Positions 1 through 7,680 of a stretch of 64,000 nt of DNA are shown in pieces. This DNA comes from Streptomyces coeruleorubidus (GTDB taxonomy: Bacteria; Actinomycetota; Actinomycetes; Streptomycetales; Streptomycetaceae). The translations under genes were made by a program, and so were the position numbers. Within the stretch, counting starts at the first letter, position 1, and each line of letters opens with the position of its first letter. Location of the stretch: assembly GCF_028885415.1 (NCBI RefSeq), contig NZ_CP118527.1, forward strand, positions 4,960,001 to 5,024,000. Reading direction: 5' to 3'. The notes beneath the pieces are model-generated. The model saw only the letters and a list, made by a program, of their open reading frames with translations. It had not been told where the DNA came from and made no database searches.

Positions 1-462
1 GCCGTCGAGGACATCGAGATCGAGCCAGGTCTGACGATCCCGAAGGGCGATCCGGTCGTGGTCTCCTTCGCCGGTGCCGGACGCGACCCCGAGCGGCACG
101 GCCCGGACGCCGAACGGTTCGACGTCACCCGGCCCACCAGCCGCGACCACGTCTCCTTCGGCCACGGCGTGCACCACTGCCTGGGCCGGCCCCTGGCCAT
201 GGCCGAGGCGACGGCGGCCCTGACGTCCCTGTTCGACCGCTTCCCGCGGCTGGCCCTGGCCGATCCGTCCCGGCCTCCGCAGCGGCTGCGCTCCATCATC
301 TCCACGGGCCACCAGGAGTTGCCCGTGCTGCTGCACGGCCGGGATGCCGGGCCGGAACCGGAACCGGAACCGGAACCGGGTCCGCGTCCGGAGGAGGCGG
401 AGGCGATCAGGAGGCTTTCCGGCCTGGGAGGAACGAGCGGTACCAGGGTGCCGCGCGCCTGA
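1..462 (+). CDS. Cytochrome P450, C-terminal part (gene begins before the window)
   Basis: The reading frame is open from the first base, so only the last 153 codons are seen. The haem-binding loop FGHGVHHCLG, with the cysteine that ligates the haem iron, is present about 60 codons into the fragment, followed by the usual helix (AMAEATAAL). The mono-oxygenase would oxidise a small hydrophobic substrate using ferredoxin electrons. The tail is odd: four GAACCG units encode an EPEPEPEP stretch that a P450 does not need. The last 56 bases overlap, tail to tail, the end of the SDR gene on the other strand. Its position beside an AfsA homologue suggests, by inference only, a role in tailoring a butyrolactone or related signal. 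Confidence 0.9.
   Translation, partial: AVEDIEIEPGLTIPKGDPVVVSFAGAGRDPERHGPDAERFDVTRPTSRDHVSFGHGVHHCLGRPLAMAEATAALTSLFDRFPRLALADPSRPPQRLRSIISTGHQELPVLLHGRDAGPEPEPEPEPGPRPEEAEAIRRLSGLGGTSGTRVPRA
355..378 (+). repeat. Hexanucleotide tandem repeat (GAACCG x4) in the P450 tail
   Basis: Four perfect head-to-tail copies of GAACCG encode alternating Glu-Pro. The repeat is in frame, so slippage would change the tail length but not the frame. Confidence 0.9.
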
Positions 463-1339
463 ACGCGGCCCCGAATCCCTCGCCGGGCGAGCAGTCGAGG
501 TCCTTCCAGAAGGTGTCGTCCACGAACCAGTGGTCGACCGTGAGCATGCCGAGGTGATGGAGGGCGAGCGGTTTCCCGGCGGCCCGGTCCAGGGCGGTGG
601 CGACGTCCACCGCCGCACCGCCGCCGGGCTCCTCCAGCAGCGTGCACACGGCGCCGAGCAGGTCCGGGACCCCCACCGGCTCGGGGTGGTTGACGTGGTG
701 CACACCGCCGCCGTGCGCCGGGGACAGGGCCGCGGCCACCACCGCACGCCCCAGGGTGTCCACGTCGATCATCGACTGGAGCGCCTCGCAGCCGGTGAGG
801 GTCGCAGACAACTCGCCCAGCAGCCACACCAGTCCGGGGACGACCCACCGGTCGCCCTCGCCGTACACGAGGTGCGGGCGCAGCACCAGGCCGCCCGCGT
901 CGAGGACGTGCCGTTCGGCGGCGGCCCGGGTGCGGCTGGTGGCCGACGCGGGGGCGATCGGCACCTCCCCGGGGCGCACACCGCGGAAGGGGCCCCGGCC
1001 GTAGACGGCGGCCGTGCTCACGTACACGATCCGGCGTACCCCGGCTCGCTGAGCCTCCTCGACCAGGGCCCGCGTGCCCAGGTCGTTGACGGCCTCGACG
1101 CTCTCGGCGTCGCCGCCGACCCGCGTGGCGCAGTGCACCAGGACGTCGGTGCCGGCGCAGGCGCCGCGCAGGGAGGGCGGATCGAGAAGGTCGCCGTGGA
1201 CGGACTCGCCGGGCTCTGCTCCCGGTGCGGTACGGCGCGACAAGTGCCGTACGCGGACGCCGGGTTGCCGGTGTGCGTCGGCCGCGACCCTGCGGCCGAC
1301 GAAGCCGCTCGCGCCCGTGATCAGAAAGGTGACGGTCAC
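407..1339 (-). CDS. NAD(P)-dependent epimerase/dehydratase-like SDR with degenerate active site
   Basis: A 310-aa extended short-chain dehydrogenase of the 3-beta-HSD/epimerase type. The N-terminal Rossmann motif TGASGFVG follows the start, and VSTAAVYG marks the usual strand before the active site. The canonical catalytic YxxxK is not seen: the aligned segment reads TSRTR, so Tyr and Lys appear as Thr and Arg. The GTG start overlaps the stop of the upstream afsA homologue in a GTGA arrangement, so the two genes are translationally coupled. In butyrolactone pathways a ketoreductase acts after the AfsA step; whether this protein does so is uncertain given the missing Tyr. It may instead be a non-catalytic or unusual family member. 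Confidence 0.8.
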   Translation of the reverse strand: MTVTFLITGASGFVGRRVAADAHRQPGVRVRHLSRRTAPGAEPGESVHGDLLDPPSLRGACAGTDVLVHCATRVGGDAESVEAVNDLGTRALVEEAQRAGVRRIVYVSTAAVYGRGPFRGVRPGEVPIAPASATSRTRAAAERHVLDAGGLVLRPHLVYGEGDRWVVPGLVWLLGELSATLTGCEALQSMIDVDTLGRAVVAAALSPAHGGGVHHVNHPEPVGVPDLLGAVCTLLEEPGGGAAVDVATALDRAAGKPLALHHLGMLTVDHWFVDDTFWKDLDCSPGEGFGAAFRRAAPWYRSFLPGRKAS

Positions 1340-2445
1340 GACAGGGACCGTATTCGGGCCGGCTGTGGGGAGGGCAGCGCGGCGGTCAGCGTGGCGCTGA
1401 AGACGGACTCGCCGTCCTGCCGCCCCGAGACCCGTACGGTCGTCTCCCCCGGATCTCCCGGATCTCCCGGATTCCCGTCGAGCAGCTCCGTCTCGATCCA
1501 GCACGGGCTGTGCAGCTCGGCGTACCGGGCGAAGGTCGCCGTCATCGAGCGGGGCAGGAAGGGGTGCCGGCCGGACGCGGCGGTCGCCGCCTGGCGGGCC
1601 GCCTCGAACAGGACCATGCCGGGCACGTGGTCGTTGGGCCGCGGGAAGAGCACCGGGTGGCCGGTGTCCACGCGCAGCCGCCAGACGCCGGGGCGGTCGG
1701 CCGGGGCGAGGACGACGTCCTCGGCGCGCAAGCGGCCGGCGAGTGCCGGCGATATGCCCGGCAGCAGGGGCACCGGGGTGCCGAGTGCGGCCAACTGCTT
1801 CTGTCGCAGACGGCGGTAGGCGAGCGGCGAGGTGCAGCCGGTGCTGCCGGTGCCGCGGGCGACGAAGCGGCCCGCGCGGCGGAACTCCATCGTGGTCCGC
1901 ATGCTGTGCAGGCCGCGACCGCGACGGCGTATCTCTGAGCACACGACGTCGACGTCGACCGGTTCGGCCGCGTCCGACAGCAGGAGCGCGGTCGGGTCGG
2001 TGTGCACCGTCAGGTCCCACATGACGAAGTGCGTGTCGGCGGGGGCGCCGAACTCGGCGTGCGCGAGCACCATCGAGGCCTGCCGCAACGTTTCCCCCAC
2101 GATCATCGGGTCCTGGTGGCGGTCGTCCACGGGGCCGAAGAAGGCGTGGGTGGCCGGCCAGTGAGCGGTGAAGCGGAAGCGGGTCTCGGAAATTCGGCGC
2201 CACCGGGTGGGGAAGACGTCTGCCTCGGTGGTGCGGTGGGCCAGTTCCTTGGTGACCGAGGTGGATTCGGGGACTTCGGGGGCTCCGGGGACTTTGAGAG
2301 CTCCGGGGGCTCCGGGGACTTCGGTGGAACCGGTGAGTGCGGCTTGTGGCGCGTTCTCGACGGCCGACGTGGTTCTGTTTGCCGGACGGCCCTCCTGTCC
2401 GGTCTGATCGTCCGTGGGTGCGCTTAAAGGTTCTGACTGCGGCAT
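1336..2445 (-). CDS. AfsA/ScbA-type gamma-butyrolactone synthase
   Basis: A 369-aa protein with two A-factor hotdog domains. Family members condense a beta-ketoacyl-ACP with dihydroxyacetone phosphate, the first step to a gamma-butyrolactone hormone. The first repeat has DPMIVGETLRQ (residues 112-122) and the second DHVPGMVLFEAARQA (around 272-286); both family glutamates (E118, E281) are kept. AfsA and ScbA are about 300 aa. The extra length is an N-terminal 60-residue Pro/Gly/Ala-rich stretch encoded by imperfect repeats, so a later start is possible. The chosen ATG has a GGGGG run 5 bases upstream. The gene is divergent from a receptor-type TetR, with an ARE-like operator between them, and overlaps the SDR gene by 4 bases. 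Confidence 0.92.
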   Translation of the reverse strand: MPQSEPLSAPTDDQTGQEGRPANRTTSAVENAPQAALTGSTEVPGAPGALKVPGAPEVPESTSVTKELAHRTTEADVFPTRWRRISETRFRFTAHWPATHAFFGPVDDRHQDPMIVGETLRQASMVLAHAEFGAPADTHFVMWDLTVHTDPTALLLSDAAEPVDVDVVCSEIRRRGRGLHSMRTTMEFRRAGRFVARGTGSTGCTSPLAYRRLRQKQLAALGTPVPLLPGISPALAGRLRAEDVVLAPADRPGVWRLRVDTGHPVLFPRPNDHVPGMVLFEAARQAATAASGRHPFLPRSMTATFARYAELHSPCWIETELLDGNPGDPGDPGETTVRVSGRQDGESVFSATLTAALPSPQPARIRSLS

Positions 2446-2491
2446 GAGAACCCCCAGGATCGGCAGCCTGGCTGAGGTCAGCGTTTGTCTA

Positions 2492-2513
2492 AGATACGGA
2501 CGAGCCGGTTTTT
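2492..2513. promoter_or_regulatory. ARE-like operator for the butyrolactone receptor
   Basis: A 22-bp element beginning AGATACGGAC and ending GCCGGTTTTT lies between the divergent afsA homologue and the receptor gene. It fits the loose palindromic pattern bound by ArpA/ScbR-type receptors (half-sites related to ATAC-GG and CCGGTTTT). Binding would allow both repression of afsA and autoregulation. The match was made by eye. Confidence 0.6.
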
Positions 2514-2613
2514 TTCAAAGGTTTCAAAGGGTGAGCCAAACCGCTGGGACAGGCTCTCGCGCCCCCGCTGCACAGCGATTTCACAGGAATCGACGGAGAT
2601 CAGGAGGGACCCG

Positions 2614-3369
2614 ATGGCGCGACAGGAGCGCGCGATCCGCACCCGGCGGACCATCCTCGAAGCGGCCGCGGCCGTCTTCGACGAACGCGGCTACACCTCG
2701 GCGACGATCGGGGAGATCCTGGACCGGGCGGGCGTCACCAAGGGCGCGCTGTACTTCCACTTCGGCTCCAAGGAGGAGCTGGCGGTGGGGGTGTTCGAGG
2801 AGCAGCTCGCGATCACGCTCCCGCCGCAGTCCAGCAAGCTCCAGGAACTCGTCGACTCCGGGCTGGTGCTGGCCCGCCGGCTGCGCTCGGAACCGCTGGT
2901 TCGCGCCAGTGTGGGGCTCGCCCTCGACCAAGGGGCCATGGACCTCGACCGCACGCCGGCCTTCCGGATGTGGATCGACCAGAACGTGCAGATGCTGGCC
3001 GAGGGCAAGGCACAGGGCGAGCTGCTGCCGCACGTCGACGTGGCGGAGACGGCGGAGCTGCTGGTCGGCAGCTTCTCGGGGGTGCAACTGCTGTCCCAGC
3101 TGCGCTGCCAGCGGCAGGATCTGGAGCGCCGCGTCGTCGTGCTGTTCGAGCACTTCCTGCCGGGGATCGCCGTTCCCGCGGTGCTGGCCCGGCTCGACAT
3201 CTCGGTGGAGCGGGCCGAGCGGGTGCTGGCGCAGGGGCGGGTGCAGGTGCAGGGGCAGGATCAGGGCCGGGTTCAGGTTCAGGTTCAGGTTCAGGTTCAG
3301 GTTGATGGACAGGGACAGGGGCGGGTGCAGGAGGGGGCTGTGCCGACGCAGGTCTCGTCGGGGGCGTAG
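2614..3369 (+). CDS. TetR-family gamma-butyrolactone receptor (ArpA/ScbR type)
   Basis: A 251-aa regulator starting MARQERAIRTR after a strong AGGAGGG ribosome site; longer upstream frames lack one. The HTH spans about residues 29-50 (TIGEILDRAGVTKGALYFHF). The ligand-pocket tryptophan typical of the family is present at W120 (FRMWIDQN), close to W119 of ArpA. Such receptors are homodimeric repressors released from ARE operators by a butyrolactone. The position opposite an afsA homologue supports this. The C-terminus is unusual: about 40 residues of Val-Gln repeats encoded by GTTCAG hexamers follow the normal end of the fold. Confidence 0.92.
   Translation: MARQERAIRTRRTILEAAAAVFDERGYTSATIGEILDRAGVTKGALYFHFGSKEELAVGVFEEQLAITLPPQSSKLQELVDSGLVLARRLRSEPLVRASVGLALDQGAMDLDRTPAFRMWIDQNVQMLAEGKAQGELLPHVDVAETAELLVGSFSGVQLLSQLRCQRQDLERRVVVLFEHFLPGIAVPAVLARLDISVERAERVLAQGRVQVQGQDQGRVQVQVQVQVQVDGQGQGRVQEGAVPTQVSSGA
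3271..3300 (+). repeat. Hexanucleotide tandem repeat (GTTCAG x5) in the receptor tail
   Basis: Five perfect GTTCAG copies encode a Val-Gln run, flanked by degenerate GTGCAGG/GGACAG units. The repeat stays in frame. Confidence 0.9.
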
Positions 3370-3379
3370 GAGTCACGGG

Positions 3380-3406
3380 TTGTCCACAGCTGTGGAGTTG
3401 TCCACA
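3380..3406 (+). promoter_or_regulatory. Two TTGTCCACA DnaA-box-like 9-mers
   Basis: TTGTCCACA occurs at 3380-3388 and again at 3398-3406. It matches the preferred Streptomyces DnaA box. The first copy is part of a 12-bp palindrome, CCACAGCTGTGG (3384-3395). The sites lie between the receptor gene and the DUF2252 gene. No AT-rich unwinding element is visible, so this is not an origin; a regulatory or titration role is conjecture. Confidence 0.45.
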
Positions 3407-3485
3407 GGGATCTGACGCGTTTCGGCCGTCGGCTGTACGGTCGGCACGAGTTGATGTTCGTGCGCGTGCGGGGGAGGCGGTCGGT

Positions 3486-4919
3486 GTGACCAGGGACAGT
3501 GCTGGGGCCGAGGACAGGGCGGCGCATGGGGTGACCCATCGGCTGCCCCGGGTGCGCGGTTTCGCCGAGTGGCCCGTGGAGGGCTCGCCCAAGGACGAGG
3601 GCAAGGCCCTGCGCAAGCGGCTCCCGCGCCGCGCGCACGCCACGCTCGATCTGGACGCGTCCCGGCCCGACGCGGTGAGCGCGGTCGAGGAGTCGGGCCG
3701 CGGCCGGCTCCCCGAGCTCACGCCGATCCGGGTCGGCCGCATGGCCGCCACACCGTTCGCGTTCCTGCGCGGCGCCGCGGGCCTCATGGCCTACGACCTG
3801 GCGCGCACCCCCATGACCCGGATCCGGGCGCAGATCTGCGGCGACGCCCACGCGGCCAACTTCGGCCTGTACGGCGACGCGCGCGGCGGCCTGGTCATCG
3901 ATCTGAACGACTTCGACGAGACGGTGCTCGGCCCGTGGGAGTGGGACGTGAAGCGCCTCGCGGCGTCCCTGGTGCTCGCGGGCCGGGAGACCGGAGCGGA
4001 CGAGGACAGGTGCCGCAAGGCGGCCTACGACGCGGTGGGCGCCTACCGCCGCACCATGCGGCTGCTGGCCAGGCTCCCGGTGCTGGACGCGTGGAACGCC
4101 ATCGCGGACGAGGAGCTCGTCTCCCACACGGACGCCCATGACCTGCTCGGCACGCTGGAGCGGGTCTCCGAAAAGGCCCGTCACAACACCAGCGGCCGCT
4201 TCGCAGCCAAGTCGACCGAGGCCACGGAGGACGGCGGGCGCCGCTTCGTCGACGCCCCGCCGGTGCTGCGGCGCGTCCCGGACGCGGAGGCCGCGGCGGT
4301 GGCGGCGTCCCTGGAGGAGTACGTCGGCACGCTGCCGGAGGACCGCCTGCCGCTCCTCGCCCGGCACGCGGTGCACGACGTGGCGTTCCGCGTCGTCGGC
4401 ACCGGCAGTGTCGGCGCCCGGTCCTACGTCGTGCTGCTCCTGGACCACCGGGGCGAGCCGCTGGTGCTCCAGGTGAAGGAGGCGCGTGCGTCGGCGCTGG
4501 TGCCGCATCTGGTGACGGCCGGTTTCGACGCCCCGGTGGCCGACCACGAGGGCCGGCGGGTCGTGCTGGGGCAGAAGCGGATGCAGGTCGTCAGCGACAT
4601 TCTGCTGGGCTGGACGACGGTCGACGGGCGCCCCTTCCAGGTCCGCCAGTTCCGTAACCGCAAGGGCAGCGTCGATCCGGCCGCCCTGGCCGCCGACCAG
4701 ATAGACGACTACGGCCGGATGACCGGCGCCCTCCTGGCCCGTGCCCACGCCCACAGCGCCGACCCCCGCCTCATCGCCGGCTACTGCGGCAAGAGCGACG
4801 AGCTGGACGAGGCGATGGCCGCGTTCGCCGTCGCCTATGCGGACCGTACGGAGGCGGACCATGCGGACCTGGTGGCGGGGGTGCGGACGGGGAAGGTCGC
4901 CGCGGAGATGGGGGTCTGA
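3486..4919 (+). CDS. DUF2252 family protein
   Basis: A 477-aa protein of the DUF2252 family, which has a kinase/phosphotransferase-like fold but no established substrate. The characteristic block ICGDAHAANFG, followed by IDLNDFDET and GPWEWDVKRL, lies at about residues 118-160; these resemble catalytic and metal-binding loops of aminoglycoside-kinase-like enzymes. The start is a GTG with a GGAGG 7 bases upstream. The gene appears monocistronic. No signal peptide or membrane helix is visible, so the protein is probably cytoplasmic. The family call is firm; the biochemical role is unknown. Confidence 0.85.
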   Translation: MTRDSAGAEDRAAHGVTHRLPRVRGFAEWPVEGSPKDEGKALRKRLPRRAHATLDLDASRPDAVSAVEESGRGRLPELTPIRVGRMAATPFAFLRGAAGLMAYDLARTPMTRIRAQICGDAHAANFGLYGDARGGLVIDLNDFDETVLGPWEWDVKRLAASLVLAGRETGADEDRCRKAAYDAVGAYRRTMRLLARLPVLDAWNAIADEELVSHTDAHDLLGTLERVSEKARHNTSGRFAAKSTEATEDGGRRFVDAPPVLRRVPDAEAAAVAASLEEYVGTLPEDRLPLLARHAVHDVAFRVVGTGSVGARSYVVLLLDHRGEPLVLQVKEARASALVPHLVTAGFDAPVADHEGRRVVLGQKRMQVVSDILLGWTTVDGRPFQVRQFRNRKGSVDPAALAADQIDDYGRMTGALLARAHAHSADPRLIAGYCGKSDELDEAMAAFAVAYADRTEADHADLVAGVRTGKVAAEMGV

Positions 4920-4978
4920 CCGCTGAGCGCCATCGAGCGTGAGGCTGTCCGCAGCGCGGGAGTGGTCGGGCCGTGGCC

Positions 4979-4984
4979 TACGCT
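4979..4984 (+). promoter_or_regulatory. -10 box (TACGCT) of a leaderless promoter
   Basis: TACGCT ends 6 bases before the GTG at 4991, the spacing expected when transcription begins at the start codon. It supports 4991 over the in-frame GTG at 4973. Confidence 0.55.
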
Positions 4985-4990
4985 GGTCGG

Positions 4991-5902
4991 GTGACGACCC
5001 CGGAAGCTGAGCAGGGTGGTGGCGGCGCCGGTGAGGAACGGGTGACGCCCGAAGGTGACGCGGCGCGTGTCGAGGGCGGCGAGGATCGCCCCGAGGGCGG
5101 CGCGGCGCATACCGAAGACGACGCGGCGCGGCCCGAGGCGAGGCTTGAGCGGGCCGTGCGGGCCGCCGAGCAGGCGCTGATCGAGTACGAGATCGCGGTG
5201 GAGACCTTCCGCGTCGAGATCGAGAACTTCTCCCGGCTGCACGAACAGAAGCTCGGTCCGCTGTACGCCCGGCTGGAGGAACTGGACGCCCGGATCCTGG
5301 AGGCCAGGGCCGCCCGCAGCGGCGACCCGGAGGACCGGCGCCGGGCGGAGGAGGCCAGGGCCCGGCTCGCGCCGATCCCCGGCGTCGAGGAGCTGCTGCA
5401 CGGCTGGATGGACGACAGCGGCCTGTTCCCGGAGGCCGCGGCGATGCTCACGGATCAGGCGGTCCGGCCACCGCAGCGGGTCCGCCCCAGCGAGGAGGCC
5501 CGCAAGCTCTACCGCGAGCTGGCCCGCAAGGCCCACCCGGATCTTGCGCAGGAGGAGAAGGAACGCGAGCGGCGCGAGGAGTTCATCACCCGGGTGAACG
5601 CCGCCTACGCCCGCGGCGACGAGGCGGAGCTGCGCGAACTCGCCGAGGAGTGGGCCAAGGGGCCCGAGCTGAAGCGGGGCCCGAGCCGCGCCGAGGAGCT
5701 CTACGCCCGCCTCGAATGGCTCGCCCAGCGCAAGGAACTGCTCGCCCTGCTCGCCAAGGAGCTGGAGGAGAGCGCCATAGGCCACATGCTCCAGCTGGCC
5801 CCGGACGACCCGGACGGCCTCCTGGACGAGATCGGGCAGCAGCTGCTCACCCAGGTCACCGAGCGGGAGCGGGAGCTGGCCGCGCTGCTCGCGGAGGGCT
5901 GA
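4991..5902 (+). CDS. J-domain-like coiled-coil protein
   Basis: A 303-aa hydrophilic protein rich in Glu, Arg and Ala. An acidic, disordered N-terminus (about 45 residues) precedes coiled-coil segments. A DnaJ-like helix pair follows around residues 165-200, with the HPD tripeptide in LARKAHPDLAQ, the element that stimulates Hsp70 ATPase in true J proteins. More coiled coil extends to the end. No Gly/Phe or zinc-finger region of DnaJ is present. A co-chaperone role is inferred from the HPD motif only. The start GTG is chosen because a -10 box sits directly upstream and no ribosome site is present. Confidence 0.75.
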   Translation: MTTPEAEQGGGGAGEERVTPEGDAARVEGGEDRPEGGAAHTEDDAARPEARLERAVRAAEQALIEYEIAVETFRVEIENFSRLHEQKLGPLYARLEELDARILEARAARSGDPEDRRRAEEARARLAPIPGVEELLHGWMDDSGLFPEAAAMLTDQAVRPPQRVRPSEEARKLYRELARKAHPDLAQEEKERERREEFITRVNAAYARGDEAELRELAEEWAKGPELKRGPSRAEELYARLEWLAQRKELLALLAKELEESAIGHMLQLAPDDPDGLLDEIGQQLLTQVTERERELAALLAEG

Positions 5903-5935
5903 GCCGCGTCCCGGCCGGGCACGCGCCGGTTCGGG

Positions 5936-5941
5936 TAGCGT
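5936..5941 (+). promoter_or_regulatory. -10 box (TAGCGT) of a leaderless promoter
   Basis: TAGCGT ends 7 bases before the ATG of the rhodanese gene, with no Shine-Dalgarno sequence between. Confidence 0.5.
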
Positions 5942-5948
5942 CGGACGT

Positions 5949-6296
5949 ATGAGTTTTGGAGCTGGTGTGCCCACGGTCGAGGTCGCGGACCTCAAGGACG
6001 GCGACTTCCTGCTGGACGTCCGGGAGGACGACGAGTGGAAGGCCGGTCACGCCGAAGGGGCGCTGCACATCCCCATCAGCGAGTTCGTCGCCCGGTACGG
6101 GGAGCTGACCGAGGCCGCCCCGCAGGACGGCCGGGTCCATGTGATCTGCCGCTCCGGCGGGCGTTCCGCCCAGGTCACGATGTATCTGGCCCAGCAGGGG
6201 ATCGACGCCGTGAACGTCGACGGCGGCATGCAGGTGTGGGAGGCGGCGGGCCGTCCCGTCGTGACGGACGACGGGCAGCCGGGGTTCGTCCTGTAG
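5949..6296 (+). CDS. Rhodanese-domain protein
   Basis: A 115-aa single-domain rhodanese-like protein. The active-site loop CRSGGRS (cysteine at about residue 70) is intact, as are the LDVRE motif of the first strand and the NVDGGMQVW strand near the end. Such proteins carry a persulfide on the cysteine and act as sulfurtransferases or sulfur carriers. No signal peptide is present, so it is cytoplasmic. It sits alone after the J-domain-like gene with its own leaderless promoter. The physiological sulfur acceptor cannot be told from the sequence. Confidence 0.9.
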   Translation: MSFGAGVPTVEVADLKDGDFLLDVREDDEWKAGHAEGALHIPISEFVARYGELTEAAPQDGRVHVICRSGGRSAQVTMYLAQQGIDAVNVDGGMQVWEAAGRPVVTDDGQPGFVL

Positions 6297-6364
6297 CGCT
6301 CTGTAGCTCCCTGTAGCTCCCTGTCTGCCCTTTAGTGCGCTGTAGTGCCCGTCCGCGGGTGGGT

Positions 6365-7498
6365 TCAGGCCAGGGGGTGGGCCGCCAGCAGGTCGCCCAG
6401 GGCCTCCTCGTGCGCCGCCGCCGGGCCGAGCGACAGCTCCAGGTGCTTGGCCCAGGCGTGGTAGCGGTGCAGGGGGTAGTCGACATCGGCGCCGAACCCG
6501 CCGTGCAGATGCTGCGCCGTCTGCACGACCCGGCGTACGCCCTCGGCCGCCCAGATCTTGGCCACGGCGACGTCACCGGCGGCGGGCAGCGCGCCCGGGG
6601 CCCCCGAGGCGATCCGCCACGCGGCCTGCCACAGCGTGGCCTCCATTGCGCGCAGGTCGATGTAGCGGTCGGCGGCCTGTACGGCGACGGCCTGGAAGGT
6701 CGCGATCGGGAAGCCGAACTGCTCCCGCTTGTTCGTGTACTCCCCGGTCATCCGCAGCACGCGTTCCCCGAGCCCGAGCGCCAGGGCACACGTCCCGGTG
6801 GCCAGCAGGTCCCGCAGCCACTCCCACGCCCCCTCGGCGTCGATCACGTCCCGGGCGGCCAGCCGCGCCGACTCCAGCCGCAGCTCGCCGAGCCGCTCGC
6901 CGCTCGTGGAGAACTGCTCGGCCAGAACGACTCCCTCGTGTCCCCGCGGAACCAGGGCCAGCACGGTCCGGCCGGTCCCCGTGTGCGCGGGGACGACCGT
7001 GACGTCCGCGTCGTACGCCCACGGCACGGCCGTCTGCACTCCGTCCAGCACCCACGCCTGGCCGTCCTGCCGTGCGGTCACGGCGAGCTCGGCCGGGTCG
7101 TGGCCGGTGCGGCCGTGCGCGGCGACGGTCAGCACGAGCTCGCCCCGGCCCGCCCGGGCCAGCAGGGCGGACTTCGCCTCCTCGCCGCCGTAGGCCTGGA
7201 CGGCGGCGGCTGCCGCGCTGCTCTCCAGCAGCGGCACCCTGGCCAGCACTCTCGCCGACTCCCGCAGCACCAGGCACAGCGCGATCGCGTCCAGGCCGGC
7301 CCCGCCGTACCGCGCGTCCAGCAGCAGGCTCAGCAGGTCGGCGTCGGCGAGCTTGGCCCACAGGGCGCGGTCGCAGGCGTCGGCGACGGCGCCCGGGGTC
7401 AGGGCCGGACTGGGCACGGCGTCCGGCGCCACCCCGGCGAACACGCCCTGCGCCGCCTCGGCCGCGGCTTGCTGCTCCTCGGTGAAGGTGAAGTCCAC
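6365..7498 (-). CDS. Acyl-CoA dehydrogenase
   Basis: A 377-aa flavoprotein of the acyl-CoA dehydrogenase superfamily, starting at a GTG (VDFTFTEEQQ) behind a GGAAGGA ribosome site. The FAD-binding C-terminal segments are recognisable (NKREQFGFPI, and HLHGGFGADVDYPLHRY near the end). The usual catalytic glutamate position near the end is not obvious, as in several FadE/ChsE-type subunits that act as heteromers. A palindrome upstream matches the KstR operator pattern TnnAACnnGTTnnA, which in mycobacteria controls sterol catabolism; a role with steroid or branched acyl-CoAs is therefore possible but inferred. Confidence 0.85.
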   Translation of the reverse strand: MDFTFTEEQQAAAEAAQGVFAGVAPDAVPSPALTPGAVADACDRALWAKLADADLLSLLLDARYGGAGLDAIALCLVLRESARVLARVPLLESSAAAAAVQAYGGEEAKSALLARAGRGELVLTVAAHGRTGHDPAELAVTARQDGQAWVLDGVQTAVPWAYDADVTVVPAHTGTGRTVLALVPRGHEGVVLAEQFSTSGERLGELRLESARLAARDVIDAEGAWEWLRDLLATGTCALALGLGERVLRMTGEYTNKREQFGFPIATFQAVAVQAADRYIDLRAMEATLWQAAWRIASGAPGALPAAGDVAVAKIWAAEGVRRVVQTAQHLHGGFGADVDYPLHRYHAWAKHLELSLGPAAAHEEALGDLLAAHPLA

Positions 7499-7555
7499 GG
7501 TGCCTGTCCTTCCGGCCGGTCCCGCTGGGCTGACTAGAGCTGACGGGGCGCAAGA

Positions 7556-7569
7556 TAGAACAGGTTCTA
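7556..7569. promoter_or_regulatory. KstR-like palindromic operator
   Basis: TAGAACAGGTTCTA is an inverted repeat with 6-bp arms and a 2-bp spacer. It matches TnnAACnnGTTnnA, the consensus for the TetR-family repressor KstR, at every fixed position. It lies 58 bases upstream of the acyl-CoA dehydrogenase start. Confidence 0.65.
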
Positions 7570-7639
7570 GAAGAAGGGAATGGGTGTACGGGCGGGCACC
7601 GTAGGGTGTCACTCCTGTGGGCGACCTGCCCGGACGCCC

Positions 7640-7648
7640 TGTGGATAA
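7640..7648 (-). promoter_or_regulatory. DnaA-box-like 9-mer (TTATCCACA on the minus strand)
   Basis: TGTGGATAA on the plus strand is the exact reverse of TTATCCACA. It is a lone site with no other origin features. Confidence 0.35.
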
Positions 7649-7656
7649 CCTGCGGG

Positions 7657-7680
7657 GGTCCCCTGCCGACCAGGGGGACC
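7657..7680. terminator. Possible hairpin in the divergent intergenic region
   Basis: GGTCCCCTG and CAGGGGGACC are complementary arms (one extra G) around a CCGAC loop. It lies between divergent genes, so it may act as a structure or insulator and not a classical terminator. Confidence 0.3.

Noticed and set aside
344..2427. Long plus-strand open frames across the SDR and afsA genes
   Set aside because: They are mirror frames created by high GC content. The minus strand carries the recognisable SDR and AfsA motifs.
3380..3406. Candidate replication origin from clustered DnaA boxes
   Set aside because: Only two boxes occur together, there is no AT-rich unwinding region and no dnaA or dnaN gene in the window.
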